In this document: one piece after another, positions 36,301-47,608 of the stretch
Position numbering within the stretch: position 1 is the stretch's first letter
How the letters are laid out: the number at the start of each line of letters is the position of its first letter
NCBI GenBank assembly: GCA_030734395.1
Contig: JAUZTG010000044.1
Coordinates: 1,116,001 to 1,180,000 of the forward strand
Length of the DNA: 64,000 nucleotides
Direction of reading: 5' to 3'
From: Sarocladium kiliense
Lineage: Eukaryota > Ascomycota > Sordariomycetes > Hypocreales > Sarocladiaceae
Notes under the pieces: generated by a model
Told to the model about the DNA's origin: nothing
Database searches by the model: none
What the model saw: only the letters and a program-made list of their open reading frames with translations
Translations under genes and position numbers: made by a program

Positions 36301-37948
36301 TAGGCAAGCGATGTGAAGATGGTGGAGAGATCCAAGTTCCGAGCTGTCACGGCGAAGGTGATAGTCGGTGCCAAGGAGTAAGGGAAGTAGCCCATAATCG
36401 CACAGACGATTGTTAGCCAGCGCACCTTTCTTCCTAAGGCAATCTCTCCCACTCGCAGCCGCTGGATATGTTCTGCCACAGTCGTAGCCATTCCTGAGAG
36501 TTTGTACAGCTTCATGTGGGCGATCGCATTCGCAGTCAAGCCGACTCTGTTCTGAATAGCTCCCATCCACGCCTTCTGACGTCTTCCAATGACTGAAGAG
36601 AGTCCAAAGGTGACGATACTGCAGCAAACGATTGTAACAATGGGTGCGAGGAAGGAGACTCCGATCTGATCTTCAAGTAGCCACAGTCCAATGGCAACCT
36701 CAAGAGCGCCGGCCCAAATTGAGTGAACGAATTGACCGCCCAGGATGATACGTTCAATATCAGTGCTCATTAACGTGAGTGCGGCCGAGTCATCGGCTGC
36801 TGTGAGCTTCGTCGTGACTGTTTTGCGGTAGATCGCTGCGGAGAGGCATCCTCTTGTTTGGTACAAGGCTTTGGTGTTCCAGTAAGAATAGAATCCGTTG
36901 GAGACGGCAATCATAGAATACACCAGGGCCGCAGCGCCAATGAGACCGTAGCCGATGTTCTTATGCCCGGGTCCATCACCCTCAGAGAGGTACTTCAGAG
37001 TTGTGTTGATCAGAAGCGGCTGACAGAACTTGAATCCAGATAACGCGAGCCGGGGCGCGATAGGGAGTAGGAACGGTCCAGCCAGGGTTCTTGAGAGATC
37101 CTTCAGCAGACCAAATTTTGGGTCACTTCGGCAACTCTCAACGCGTAGATGATCCTCCAACTTTTGATGTAGCTTGGTCGCCTTGATCCTCGAATCTAGA
37201 GGATACAAAGAGTCGACACTCAAAATGCTGCGGTTCCCTTCAAGGAGTAGCTGATTTACCCAAGACCAGACACTGTGAGTATACATGTTCATTGACTCCT
37301 CGGGGCTGTGCTCTGACGCGACCCAGTCCATCCACCTAGTCTTAGGGATGGCCTCGAGGCCGAGAAGTACAGCTTTGAGACCCAGAGACGCTGAGAACAA
37401 GCTCGCGATGGAGACATGGCGCGGTGTAAAGATGGCCAACCATGTTGTCCGTGACTGAGCAATGTCGAACAGGATCGTGAGAGATAGGAAGCTCCCAAGT
37501 AAGGCGGATGGCTTTACAGCATTGGCATGCTCGAAGTAAGACAGTGGGACACTAATCAGGGCTGCGACAAAGACAAGGGCGGCCGCGGCGACCGAAAGAC
37601 CATGTACAGCATGAGAATCCCCAGTTGCCAGGAGCACCAGTATCGTCAATTGCACGACGCTATAGACTCCCCAACTCGCCTGTCTCAAGTCAGTCTCTCA
37701 ACACCACTACGTATCATCCTGGGAGACGGTAGACGTACGAGCTTGCTGTACTTGAGGAAATTGCCATTCACGATGCGTTTCCTTCGCCAAAGAACAACAA
37801 TGCGTGCAACGGCACATGCAACAAAAACAGAGGCTGGAATAATGGAAAGAACAATGCGCTCGAATTTCTGTGTGAAGTCAAAGTCTCCCCTGCAGCCTCG
37901 AACCGCAGGGCCAAACGAGTCATCGTTCAGGCAGAGCGTTGAACTCAT
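33396..37948 (-). CDS. MRP/ABCC-type ABC transporter
   Basis: Exons 37739-37948, 34729-37679 and 33396-34662 give 1475 residues. Both splices are supported by protein continuity: exon 1 ends with NGNFLKYSKL and joins ASWGVYS; exon 2 joins exon 3 as SPLYTNFIDTMKGIATIRAY, the expected 'P.Y..F..T..G..TIRA' block. An N-terminal TMD0 region starts MSSTLCLNDDSFGPAVRGC; an in-frame ATG at 37966 is an alternative start. NBD1 has GPVACGKST, LSGGQRQRVSVARALY and LIFDDVLSGLD. NBD2 has GRTGSGKSS, the usual altered signature LSAGQKQL, and LLLDEVSSNVD. MRP pumps move conjugates and amphipathic drugs, often into the vacuole or out of the cell. Its substrate is unknown. Confidence 0.95.
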
Positions 37949-39375
37949 GTTGGGCTTCTCTCTCACAACTGGCAGACTGATTGAAAGACGCTTGCATCGC
38001 GAGGTCCTTCAATCGAGGTCAACGCATGTCTTTAAGGGTTCGATAGCCGTATTTCGTATTGCGTCAGAAGTGCCGTCTCACACGAAGGCAGCGACGAGTC
38101 CTTGTCACACCGGTTGGACGTTATGGGCAGCATCTTGTCCGCTCTGGCACCTGCGTCTAGCACAAGAAAGGCAGGTGAACAGTGTCAGGGCCCGGGTACC
38201 GCGACCGAGGGACGTTTGTATGGCGGATGGGGCGAACCACGACGATCGAATGGCGCTTTCGCCCTATCATACGGGTTTTGCTACCGTGATAAGACCTTGA
38301 AATGTTGCGTATCAGGTTGCGTAGGGATATTGCGACAGATGTTCCTGGCCTTGATCTGTTGCGTGTTGTGATCAGAGCCTCAACTTGGCTGTGGCACTCG
38401 GGAACGGAACCCTCCATGTGGCTGATGCGTCACGGAGGTCAGTGTGCGCCGTGTCACTCTCTTTGTTAATCAGATCTACTTCTGGCTTCGCTCCCTTTTT
38501 ATTATGCCTGTTCTATCAATATCATTACCTCGGGAAAACACTTCTCAGTAAAATTTGGCCACAGCTTTCCCCTATGGGTGTGCAAAGAATGGCCCATGGT
38601 GAGCCAACAATGGGAGCTCAACCATTGAGGTTAGACAATCCTTCGAGCCTCACATACAGGTTCTTCGCCCCTTGGTCCAATGAGCAGTTTCTAGATAGCA
38701 GGTCGACAGTGTGTACGCTTGAGCCTCCAGCGATGTCATTGTCTCTCTGTTGGGAAGCTTCAGGTAGAACGTCAACTCAGCCTGATGCCAGACAATAGCT
38801 CCAATAATGCGTTCCACTTACTGCTCGTCGCAGAGGTTTCTTGTTGCATGTAATGCATCATCGCTTTATATAAAGTAAGAGGATAGATAATTAATGCCAC
38901 TCTGTGCTTGCTACAAATGTTGAATGATCCCATCACGCACCTCCATACGGTTCAGGGTAAGGTACCTGGTTCCCTACAGGTGCCCAGCCACACGTGGCGT
39001 CTCCAGCCACGCCAATTGTGGCTGCCCACCTGGCAACCAACGATGGATGGGGGTCCATTTGCGTCAGTCCTGGAGGTCCATCCGCATGCATCCTGGAATT
39101 GCTCTCCACGTTCCTTGCTTCGCCCCGCCATTTGATTCAGACCATAATCGCTCTTGCGACTCTCTTCTCTTGTCGCATGATCAGCCGCTCGATCACAGCG
39201 TCGCATCATTGTCGCTCTCCGTTTTGGTCGCTGCAAGGGTCAAGTCGAAGTTGGCAAAACGCAACGACAGCTCTCTCAAACAGCGGGTCACGAGACAAAC
39301 AGCTCCTTCGCAAGCAGGTACCAAGCTTGAGCTGTACACTATAGCTTCATACAAAGACCGCCAACTTCTCTCGTC
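37949..39375. other. Shared promoter region between divergent genes
   Basis: The 1.4 kb between the MRP-type transporter (leftward) and the coiled-coil gene (rightward) contains no frame with recognisable features. A perfect palindrome CTTTATATAAAG lies at 38864-38875, about 500 bp before the coiled-coil gene. Confidence 0.4.
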
Positions 39376-41058
39376 ATGGCCGCTGCGGGTACAGCACCTC
39401 TCAATGGTGCTCCCGCCTCAGGCGACGAACCCATCCTGAACTCTGTCGAGCCTTCGACACCGAGAGAGACGAACCTCCCCAACTCTCAGATCACGCTGCC
39501 ATCGACCGAGGTCCCCAATTCACCAATGGCCGAACTCGACCCCAATGAGTCCTTCAAGACTGAACTCAACGACGATCGAACCGCTGCCGCAGTTATTCCT
39601 TCTTCGCTTACGCCTCCGCCATCCTCCCAGGTAGCTGCCCACGATGCGAACACGAAACGAACAGTCTTTGCCCCATCACAGGGCTCAGCGCTATTCTCAC
39701 CGCCGGCCACTGTTTTGAATACCATTCGCAACCGCGACGCGGCTATTCCTGACGAATACACGCCGCCGACTCCAGCCCAGATTCAGGAAGCCGCGCCCGA
39801 GGAGCTTCGTAGCATGCTGCAGACCTGTGTCACTGAGCACCAGAAGCTGAAGATGGAGGCAGCTCACCATAAACTTCAGCTCAATCTGCTTAACCTGCAA
39901 GCTGAGAATGATCTTGAGCGTGCTGCGGTTGAGCATGACATGGTACGCGCTGAGGTGGATGCGATTCGCTCTTCTGAATACTTTATTCAAACCAAGAGAG
40001 AGCTGAGCGCGGCTGCAGAGGCGCAGCAGGCTCGCTACCAGATTGTGAAGGAGCAGTACCACGCAGCGGTCGACGATAACAAGATGCTGAACCGCAAGAT
40101 TCGATCGGCGAAGAAGGTCATTATGCAGAAGGAGGAAGAGACACAGGCTCTGACGGAGGAGCGCGACATGCTTTTGACCAGGATCAGAGAGAATCGGGAA
40201 CACTTCCAGACCCTGTGCAGCCCCGGCGGGATCCTGTACGGGGCATTAACCCCAAAGCAAGCTGTGCAGTCAACACCGCAGCAAGTCGCTCGCGGAACGC
40301 CCAGACAAACACCTCGAACTGCAGTTCGGGGACCCGAGGATCCTGAGCATGGGTTGTCAGCTCTGCTACAAGCTATGAGCCAGGATAACAACAGCGCTCC
40401 TTCGACTCCGCTACCAACTCAGCGACCTTCGGGAAGACAAGTGGGCAAACATAATAGGAACGTTCAGTCACTCTCGTCCCTGCCTACCACGCCACTAAAC
40501 CGAACTCACGGATCCCAAGGTGGACTTCTGCCCTCAGTTAGCCTTGTCCCACAAACAGAACCACCAGCTCGTTACCCAGAGAGGCGATTCCTCCCCACGA
40601 CACCAACCCCGAAACATGATCGACGGAGGAAGAGCCGCGAAAGCACGATCTCAGTCGAGGACAATGAGGAGTTGGCGAGACAAGCAATGCAGTCCGTTGC
40701 GGCAGTACAATCACACGGAAGCTCACGTGGTGGCTACGTGAACGCACGAGGACCCCCTCCCCATAGTTACGAGGACCGAGACATGTACGATAGTCAAGCC
40801 AGCCAGGCCGCGACAGAAATGTTGCGGCGTGATCCCCGGGAGAGTTTTGAAGTTGCCAGCTCGTTGGAATCGAGTGAGGAGAGCCCTGGAAAGAAACATG
40901 CAAAGATCAACGCCCCATCAGCTGGCAAGAGAGCATTTAGTGGCGGCCATGGTCAGGACGATGGTGCGGTGAGAGATCCGGGTAGCCCGAGCAAGAGGGC
41001 AAGATTGGGAGGTGCGGTACGGGATGATGCACGGGTTGGACTGGGGATCAAGTACTGA
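39376..41058 (+). CDS. Coiled-coil protein, probably nuclear, function unknown
   Basis: A single-exon frame of 560 residues. Residues 1-135 are Pro/Ser/Thr-rich and disordered. Residues about 140-275 form a long charged coiled coil (EELRSMLQTCVTEHQKLKME through LTEERDMLLTRIRENREHF), followed at once by a conserved-looking block (CSPGGILYGALTPK). The rest is disordered, with many Ser/Thr-Pro sites (TPRTA, SLPTTPLN, FLPTTPTPKHD) and basic clusters near KHDRRRKSRES and at the C-terminus (SPSKRARLGG), which suggest nuclear import and phosphorylation. I do not recognise the family. The start has an in-frame ATG right after the TCATGG context. Confidence 0.75.
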   Translation: MAAAGTAPLNGAPASGDEPILNSVEPSTPRETNLPNSQITLPSTEVPNSPMAELDPNESFKTELNDDRTAAAVIPSSLTPPPSSQVAAHDANTKRTVFAPSQGSALFSPPATVLNTIRNRDAAIPDEYTPPTPAQIQEAAPEELRSMLQTCVTEHQKLKMEAAHHKLQLNLLNLQAENDLERAAVEHDMVRAEVDAIRSSEYFIQTKRELSAAAEAQQARYQIVKEQYHAAVDDNKMLNRKIRSAKKVIMQKEEETQALTEERDMLLTRIRENREHFQTLCSPGGILYGALTPKQAVQSTPQQVARGTPRQTPRTAVRGPEDPEHGLSALLQAMSQDNNSAPSTPLPTQRPSGRQVGKHNRNVQSLSSLPTTPLNRTHGSQGGLLPSVSLVPQTEPPARYPERRFLPTTPTPKHDRRRKSRESTISVEDNEELARQAMQSVAAVQSHGSSRGGYVNARGPPPHSYEDRDMYDSQASQAATEMLRRDPRESFEVASSLESSEESPGKKHAKINAPSAGKRAFSGGHGQDDGAVRDPGSPSKRARLGGAVRDDARVGLGIKY

Positions 41059-41350
41059 GGTTTGCTTGGTGGAACATTTTGGAGAGATGATGATGATTGT
41101 CATGGATAATGCTTTTATGGGAATCGTGTTTGGAAGGAATGGGTACGGGTATGTAGTTGGGGACGGTATGATAGGCGTTGTGTGGTGCGCAGCACCTTGT
41201 ATAGTGAGTGCTAGGTAGATATACAGATAGCAATGGCACACATTGTATATGTCACAGTTCGAGATGGCTTTTCTTCAATTACTATGTAAAAATACACAGT
41301 GTTTATGAGCGTCAGTATCGCTGGCAGACTCCTGATCGGCCGGTGCTGAT

Positions 41351-41356
41351 CCGAGG
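41351..41356. promoter_or_regulatory. Possible FarA/FarB-type fatty-acid response site
   Basis: CCGAGG, the reverse complement of CCTCGG, lies about 240 bp upstream of the thiolase start. CCTCGG is the known core site of the fungal fatty-acid regulators FarA/FarB, and a beta-oxidation gene is a likely target. One six-base match in promoter DNA can be chance. Confidence 0.3.
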
Positions 41357-41592
41357 TGAGTTGCCGACAGTGGCCACACCCAGCTCCCGATTTTCGGCGT
41401 CTCCCCACAATCGGCGGTTGTCGCCCCCAGAATCCGCATCGCGCCGGATGTGTATGTCCGGCTAAACGTTTCACTCAACTTCCGGGCATTTCACCCATCT
41501 TCAACACTTCCGACCTCTCGTTCTTTCTTCACACGTCTTATTCCGTGACAAAAAGATCCTACACGAGCCCGACGACACCACATCTGCCCATC

Positions 41593-42852
41593 ATGAGCGT
41601 CCTTCCTCGTGGCGTCAAGAATGTCCTTACCAAATCCCCCTCCGACGTCGTCATCCTCTCCGCCCTCCGTACACCCGTCTGCCGCTCATACAAGGGTTCC
41701 CTCAAAGATGCCTACCCGGAGGAACTTCTCGCGACCGTCCTTCGTGCCACCCTCGAGGCGAACCCTAACCTCCCTCCCGCCGCCATTGAGGATGTCGCCG
41801 TCGGTGTCGTCCTCTCCGAGCTCGGTGGCTCCAAGGCCGCGAGGATGGCGATGAACCATGCGGGGTATGACAACAAGACCAGTCTCTACACAGTGAACAG
41901 GGCTTGTTCTTCTAGTTTGCAGGCGATCAATGCTGTTGCGGCGCAGATCCGGACGGGGATGATCAGTGTTGGTGTTGGTGCGGGTATGGAGAGCATGACC
42001 AGGAACTACGGCAGCAAGGCCATTCCCGTAGATCTCTGGCCGGCACTCAAGGAGAATCCCAACAAGGATGTCAGGGACTGCATCATGCCTATGGGTCTGA
42101 CATCCGAGAATGTAGCATCGCGCTACGGCGTCTCCCGCGCGGACCAGGACGCGTTCGCCGTCAAGTCACACCAGGCCGCCTCCAAGGCCCGATCCTCTGG
42201 CGTATTCGCCCAAGAGATCGTCCCTGTTACTACACGCTTCCAAGAAGTCGATAAGCAGGGCAACAAGGTCGGTGAGGAGAAGACCATCACAGTTACCCAG
42301 GACGACGGTATCCGCGACAACGCCAGCCTCGAGGGCATGGCCAAGCTCAAGCCAGCTTTCAAGCCCGACGGCGCATCTACCGCCGGCAACTCCAGCCAGG
42401 TCTCCGATGGTGCTGCCGCTACCCTCCTCATGCGCCGAAGCACCGCCACAGAGCTCGGTCTCACATCCTCCATCAAGGGCAAGTTCGTTTCCGCAGTAAC
42501 AATCGGCTGCGCCCCCGACGAGATGGGCATTGGTCCCGCTCTCGCCATCCCGAAGCTTCTCCGTCAGCACGGCCTTGTGAATGAGGATATCGCAAGATGG
42601 GAGATCAACGAGGCATTCGCTAGCCAGGCGATCTACTGCCTGCGCGAATTGGGTCTTGAGGGCGCGTGGGAGGAGGGTAAGGTGAACCCTGATGGTGGTG
42701 CTATTGCGCTGGGTCACCCGCTTGGTGCTACCGGCGCGAGAATGGCGAGTACATTGCTGCATGGGTTGGCAAGGGATGGAGGTGAGATGGGTGTGATGAG
42801 CATGTGCGTTGGTACCGGCATGGGTATGGCCGGTCTCTTCGTTAGAGAGTAA
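41593..42852 (+). CDS. 3-ketoacyl-CoA thiolase (acetyl-CoA C-acyltransferase)
   Basis: A single exon of 419 residues from the ATG at 41593 (MSVLPRGVKNVLTKSP). It cleaves 3-ketoacyl-CoA with CoA to acetyl-CoA and a shortened acyl-CoA, the last step of beta-oxidation. The catalytic residues are all visible: nucleophile Cys105 in NRACSSSL, NEAF in WEINEAFASQ, His375 in ALGHPLGATGAR, and Cys405 in MCVGTGMGMAG. The length fits the type I thiolase family. No clear peroxisomal PTS2 is seen at this start and the C-terminus (GLFVRE) is not PTS1. The frame is open upstream to an ATG at 41356, and the extra N-terminus might alter targeting, but it lies in what looks like promoter and leader. Confidence 0.95.
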   Translation: MSVLPRGVKNVLTKSPSDVVILSALRTPVCRSYKGSLKDAYPEELLATVLRATLEANPNLPPAAIEDVAVGVVLSELGGSKAARMAMNHAGYDNKTSLYTVNRACSSSLQAINAVAAQIRTGMISVGVGAGMESMTRNYGSKAIPVDLWPALKENPNKDVRDCIMPMGLTSENVASRYGVSRADQDAFAVKSHQAASKARSSGVFAQEIVPVTTRFQEVDKQGNKVGEEKTITVTQDDGIRDNASLEGMAKLKPAFKPDGASTAGNSSQVSDGAAATLLMRRSTATELGLTSSIKGKFVSAVTIGCAPDEMGIGPALAIPKLLRQHGLVNEDIARWEINEAFASQAIYCLRELGLEGAWEEGKVNPDGGAIALGHPLGATGARMASTLLHGLARDGGEMGVMSMCVGTGMGMAGLFVRE

Positions 42853-43092
42853 GAAAATGGTTAAAAGCAGACCACTTAGACACCCTTCTGTAAATATTCA
42901 AACTATCATACTCTACGCCCCCTCCTTTCTTTCTCGATGTGAAACGGTGGTAACGGGTTGACAGTTCATCCTACAGTTAATCAGATCACAAATACAAGGC
43001 AGTATGCTTTCCCAAGCTCGCCACTTCAAAATGCCGAATTATCAATCTATGTAAGCCTGCTACTAACAACCAGGACAGCTGTTCCAAGCATC

Positions 43093-44654
43093 CTAGGAGT
43101 GACTAGATTCGCCATTCTCCGACTGCCGTCTCTCCTTGGCTAACCGCTTCCCAGCCTTCTCATGCTCAAGTCCCATTTCAACATCTTGACCCTGCGGCTG
43201 CGGTGTTCGGGTTCCATGACCCTCCAAGATACCACTGTGTGCCTCACACGGGCCCAAGACATAAGCATCCTCGCCGTGCACTGCATCGTCGCCCAGAAGC
43301 ATCTGTTCTTCAGTCATCCTCAGCGGGATCCGCAGCACATGCTTGATGAAAAGCAGGATCAGGCTGGTCCACACAAGATTCCATCCAATGATGAAGCATG
43401 CTCCGGCCATCTGGTAGCCCAACTGCATGCCATTACCTGCGATTGCTCCGCCAGGGTTGGTCAGCCCAAAGGCTGCGCAGCCATCGACGGTAGCCCAAAG
43501 ACCGGTGCCGAATCCTCCTACAAAGCCTGCGACCATGTGCGTGTGCATGACTCCAAGTGTATCATCGAAGTGGCGCTCGAGGAACTTGACCTTCTTACCC
43601 ACAATGTTCATGGTAAGCCACGGGACGGAGCCTGACCCAAGACCGAGGAGGATTGCGCCCCAGCCTGCCACGACACCAGCAGCCGGAGTGATCGCGACGA
43701 GGCCTGTGATCATACCTTGTACAGCGCCGATCACGGAAGGTTTCTTGAAGTAGATCATGTCGAGGCCGGTCCAAGTAAGCAAAGAAACAGCTGTGCAGAG
43801 GTTGGTGTTCAGGACCGCGACACCTGCATCCGCCGAAGCAGCGTACGGGTCACCACCATTGAAGCCATTCCATCCAACCCAGAGGATACCCGCACCAACT
43901 AGCACACTCAGGATGTTGTTCGGTCGAGCATCCGCCCGGTCTTCAGCAAGTCGAGGTCCGATCCAGTAGCATCCGATGAAGCCTGCTGTGCCTGACGATA
44001 AGTGAATGACATAGCCGCCAGAATAGTCGATGACACCCAATTTGAACAGGAAGCCGCCGCCCCAAAGCGAGTAGGCGCCGACGACATAAGACAGCGTAAG
44101 CCAAAGCGGAACGAAGATCATCCAGGCGTGAAAGTTCATCCGACCAAGGAAAGCCCCAGCCATGATGACCAGAGTGATGGCCGCGAAGACGAATTGGAAG
44201 TACACCATCGTCGCCAATGGGAATTGCTGCCCTATGCCAATAGACGGCAGGTAAGACTGACGCAGCATAGTATCCATGCCGAGGACATTGCCGGGCTTGC
44301 CAACGAAGGGGAGCATATACTCTCCAAAGGCAGCCTTGTAACCCCATAGGACCCAGCAGATGAGAACAGAAGCAAAGGCATATAGTGCCATGAAGGCGCT
44401 GTTGATGGCCCATTTCCTCTTCATGACGCCGGCGTAGAGGACCAGCAGACCGGGGATGGATTGTAACGCGACGAGTGATGCTGCTGTGAGTTGCCAAGCA
44501 TTGTCACCTGTTGCCTGTCAGCTTGTTGAATCAAAAGATTGGTCCGGTCCGAAGGGTGTTTTTACGAACCGCTTCCAACTCCTGAACTTGGGTCAGGCGT
44601 CCACCATACAACCGACGAGGTTGCGGCAGCCGCCGAGGTAGTGGTGGTTGCCAT
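43093..44654 (-). CDS. Ammonium transporter (Mep/Amt family)
   Basis: Exons 44570-44654 and 43093-44507 give 499 residues. The splice restores the family N-terminus: GSGDNAWQLTAASLVALQ, then IPGLLVLYAGVMKRKWAIN. Eleven membrane segments fit, with hallmark motifs LWGGGFLFKLGVIDYSGG, VIHLSSGTAGF, LWVGWNGFNGG and DDTLGVMHTHMVAGFVGG, which carries the second pore histidine. The residue aligned with the first pore histidine of E. coli AmtB (in its AH.VWGGG) is Tyr in AYSLWGGG; I know this from memory of AmtB, and related fungal Mep proteins also differ there. The cytosolic tail is about 75 residues, charged and without secondary features. It imports ammonium across the plasma membrane and is normally derepressed under nitrogen limitation. 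Confidence 0.95.
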
Positions 44655-46061
44655 GATGCTGAAGCTCGAGCACCTTGAAGGATGCGACTGATGCCTATCT
44701 TGCCTTAACTTCAGTCGACTGAAGAGGACCTTTCACGGGTCTCGTGCTCTGGAAAATGGAGACAGAAATCACTGGGAACGAACAGAATCAGGCACATGGG
44801 TGTGTGACCTTAAGCTTGATTATTATACAATAGCTGCTCTGCATGAGCGGCGCACACAACATCGGCTCCGCAAACCTGCCATCCTGACCTTCTGCGCTCA
44901 ATGAGAGCTCTCTATGACGCCTGGGAGACGCTCTCACTGTTCCGTCACATGTGGGAAACCTAAAGTCGAGATCCTAGTATTTGACGGGTGCCGAGTTGCC
45001 GGTGCCGTATCAATGTCATCCCACTCATCTCTCGGATGGCCACCATGGCTAAAACAAGGTTATCGCAGTCGTTTGGTTGGAGATGAAGAGAAGATAAGCA
45101 TGGTTAACCAATTACACGACGGCGATTGTTTCCCATCCTCGACACTGAAGTATTGAAAGCTTTACGTTTTGTCGTTGGCATGAGGTTCGGATGAAGTACA
45201 CGATAGAGAGACCCTGATAAGAAGCGTGGGCTGGATTGCCTGACCTATCACTCTAGGAGGCCACGCCACATTCCCCTTTGCACGTGCATGACAGTTGCAG
45301 AGACTGGGCGCATGATTGGGCGCGGTGAGGCTACCCCAGGATACGGATCGTCCGGGGAAGTCTTGGCAAGAAAGCTTGGTAAGCTAGGAATATCACCTTG
45401 TTCCTCTGCTTTCAAGACTCAGTTCCTCCTCATCCTCACGCCCTCATCATCACCGAGTGACTATGTACTCAACGTTGTTAATTCATAGAATCCCTGGCAG
45501 CCAAGTTGATCGTTGGTCGTTACGCACACGTCCCGTCTAGAACCGCCATTCCTGATCCCGCGACGATGCCCATGCAAACCACAACGACCCAGACCGTTCA
45601 TCATCACACGCGTACCCGTGGCTGGAAGTCTAGATAACATCCTTCCCAATCGGTAGGCCATATAAAAAGCTGGCCAATGAACTGCAAGTTGCTTATCAGG
45701 GTCGACCTAGTGACGTTGCGACTAGTGGCCGTGTTTGCCGAGCGGTGGAATAGTCCGCTTATTGGGGATTTGGGGTGCGATGGCGCGACCACTGCTGAGC
45801 TGGGGGATTGCGACAATCATGGAACAGACGATACACGAGTCTGAAGATAATCTCTATCGAGAGTCGCGGTTAGATGATTGAATTAGGAGAGAAGGTGGGT
45901 GGTATGCCACGCGGTGGTTGGCCTGGGCGGTTCGCAGACATAGAAACACCAAAACTCTCAACAGTCGAACGATGCATAGGCATTTGGAACCACGTGGATC
46001 AGGATTGCTACCGCTGAAGGCTTAGTACGAATACATTTATGTTGTATGCTTATTCATCGAT
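44655..46061. other. Intergenic region, no gene seen
   Basis: The 1.4 kb upstream of the ammonium transporter and downstream of the AnmK-like gene (both leftward). Apart from the GATA-type sites listed separately, there is a TATAAAAAG inside an imperfect GGCC...GGCC inverted pair near 45657-45677. Small frames show no domain. Confidence 0.4.
44695..45250. promoter_or_regulatory. Cluster of HGATAR (GATA-factor) sites upstream of the ammonium transporter
   Basis: Five matches to HGATAR lie within 600 bp of the ammonium transporter start on either strand: AGATAG (44695-44700, reverse), AGATAA (45092-45097), CGATAG (45201-45206), TGATAA (45215-45220) and TGATAG (45245-45250, reverse). This fits nitrogen control by an AreA/Nit2-type GATA factor, which is known for fungal ammonium permeases. 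The motif is short and partly expected by chance. Confidence 0.45.
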
Positions 46062-47608
46062 CTAGTCTTGGTCAAACCCGTCCTGCATAACTTTCCAACC
46101 CTGGTACGGCTTGTCCACGACCATCTCCTTGACTGTCGGCAGACTCGACCTCCCTGCGCCAAAGGCCATCGCATCTCTCATCAGCTCCCTCCACTTCAAC
46201 CCCGGCGCGATCTTCCCTGAGATAGTGTTGGGTGTCAAGCTGTCGCTGTTGATGGGCACGAGTGCAGCTCGGCCAAGGATAGCCTCCATGCCCTGTTGCG
46301 CAAACGACACAGCCTCCTTTGCGTCTGAAGGCACACCAGTCTCATCCAGTGCGCGGATCTTGGCCGAGGGCAGCTGTTGCTTGAGATACTTGATGATGCT
46401 GGGGTTGCGAGCACCGCCGCCGCACATGTAGATCTCGCTGATCTTGTCAACGTCGATGCCAAAGGATGGGAGGAATTGGCGGTACTGCTTGACGATGTTC
46501 TGTGCTGTGATGCGAGTGATGGTGGCGAGCGTGTCGTATTTGTCGCAGCCAGCCGCGAGGCAGTCGTCGATAATCTCTTGACCTTCGTTGTCGCCAAAGG
46601 TCTCTCTTCCTGTGGTCTTGGGAGGCTTGCGGTTGCAGTACTTGTGGGTGTTCAGGAACTTGTCGACAATTTCTTGGTTCACGGTACCACGGGCACTCCA
46701 TTCTCCATCCTTGTCGTACTCCATGGCGCCATCAGTGAAGTACCGCATTGCGTTGTCAATGAACATGTTTCCTGGGCCGCAGTCCCTGATCATTCTCGTC
46801 AGTTTCCAGTCAAATAGTTCCATTCGCAGCTAACATACCAATCAACCATGGCGTCGACGCCACCCTCACTGTCGGGAGGAATAACGCATAGGTTGGCAAT
46901 ACCGCCAATGTTCTGGCAGATTCGCCATTTGGTAGGGTGGCGGAGGAGTAGGCCGTCAATGAGTGCCACCAAAGGTGCACCTTGTCTGCCGACAGCTTGC
47001 TCGGCCATCCTGAAATCGGTGACGGTTGTGATTCCGGTGATGGCGCTGATGACAGTGCCTTCGCCCAGGCAGAAAGCTGATCGGGTTTCGCCCTCTTCGG
47101 GCATAGAAAGGAGCCAGATAGTCTGACCATGTGATCCAATCAGGTCAATGTCGCTCATTGCAACATCATGCTTGGTGCAGAACTCCTTGACGGCCTCGCC
47201 GAACATGACACCAAGCTTGACGTTGAGCTGTGACATCAGGGATGGTGTGGTTCTTGTCTCACGCAACATTGTGAGAACTGGCTTCTTGATCCACTGCGGG
47301 ACAGGCATTTCATCGTACTGTGTCGTGTTAGTATCGGGTCAAATCATAACTGTGAGGCGGTCTAGACATCTTCTTACCTTCAAGAGCTCCATGTGTAGTG
47401 GGCTCTCAGGGGATTCTTGTCTATAGCGCACAAGGGCACAATCAATGCCGTCCATGGCTGTGCCGCTGTTCATGCCCAAGATCGTCAAGTCCAACGGCGC
47501 TGAGCTCCCGCCATTTGCAGTCGCACTGGCCGTGTGACCGTTTCCATTTGATGCGTGGTGCCCATTTGTGTGTTGAGCGCCATTGGGCACGCTATTTCCG
47601 GTCGTCAT
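46062..47608 (-). CDS. AnmK-family anhydrosugar kinase, probable levoglucosan kinase
   Basis: Exons 47378-47608, 46839-47317 and 46062-46785 give 477 residues; intron phases agree and both joins restore conserved motifs. After a Gly/Asn/Ala-rich N-terminal 40 residues come the family motifs: GMNSGTAMDGIDCAL (phosphate loop), GSHGQTIW, VTDFR with Asp178 at the catalytic-base position, QGAPLVALID, NIGGIANL and DCGPGNMFIDN, then YDKDGEW. In bacteria AnmK opens and phosphorylates 1,6-anhydro-MurNAc from peptidoglycan. The characterised yeast relative (Lipomyces starkeyi levoglucosan kinase, about 440 residues) uses 1,6-anhydroglucose and makes glucose-6-phosphate. A fungus has no peptidoglycan, so the second role is the better guess. 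It is head to head with the DUF89 phosphatase. Introns argue against recent bacterial transfer. Confidence 0.88.

Noticed and set aside
42166..42762. A 198-codon minus-strand ORF
   Set aside because: It is a shadow of the thiolase gene, whose catalytic motifs are on the plus strand.
46062..47608. Recent bacterial origin of the AnmK-like gene
   Set aside because: The family is bacterial in the main, but the gene has two typical fungal introns and its composition matches its neighbours, so any transfer is old.
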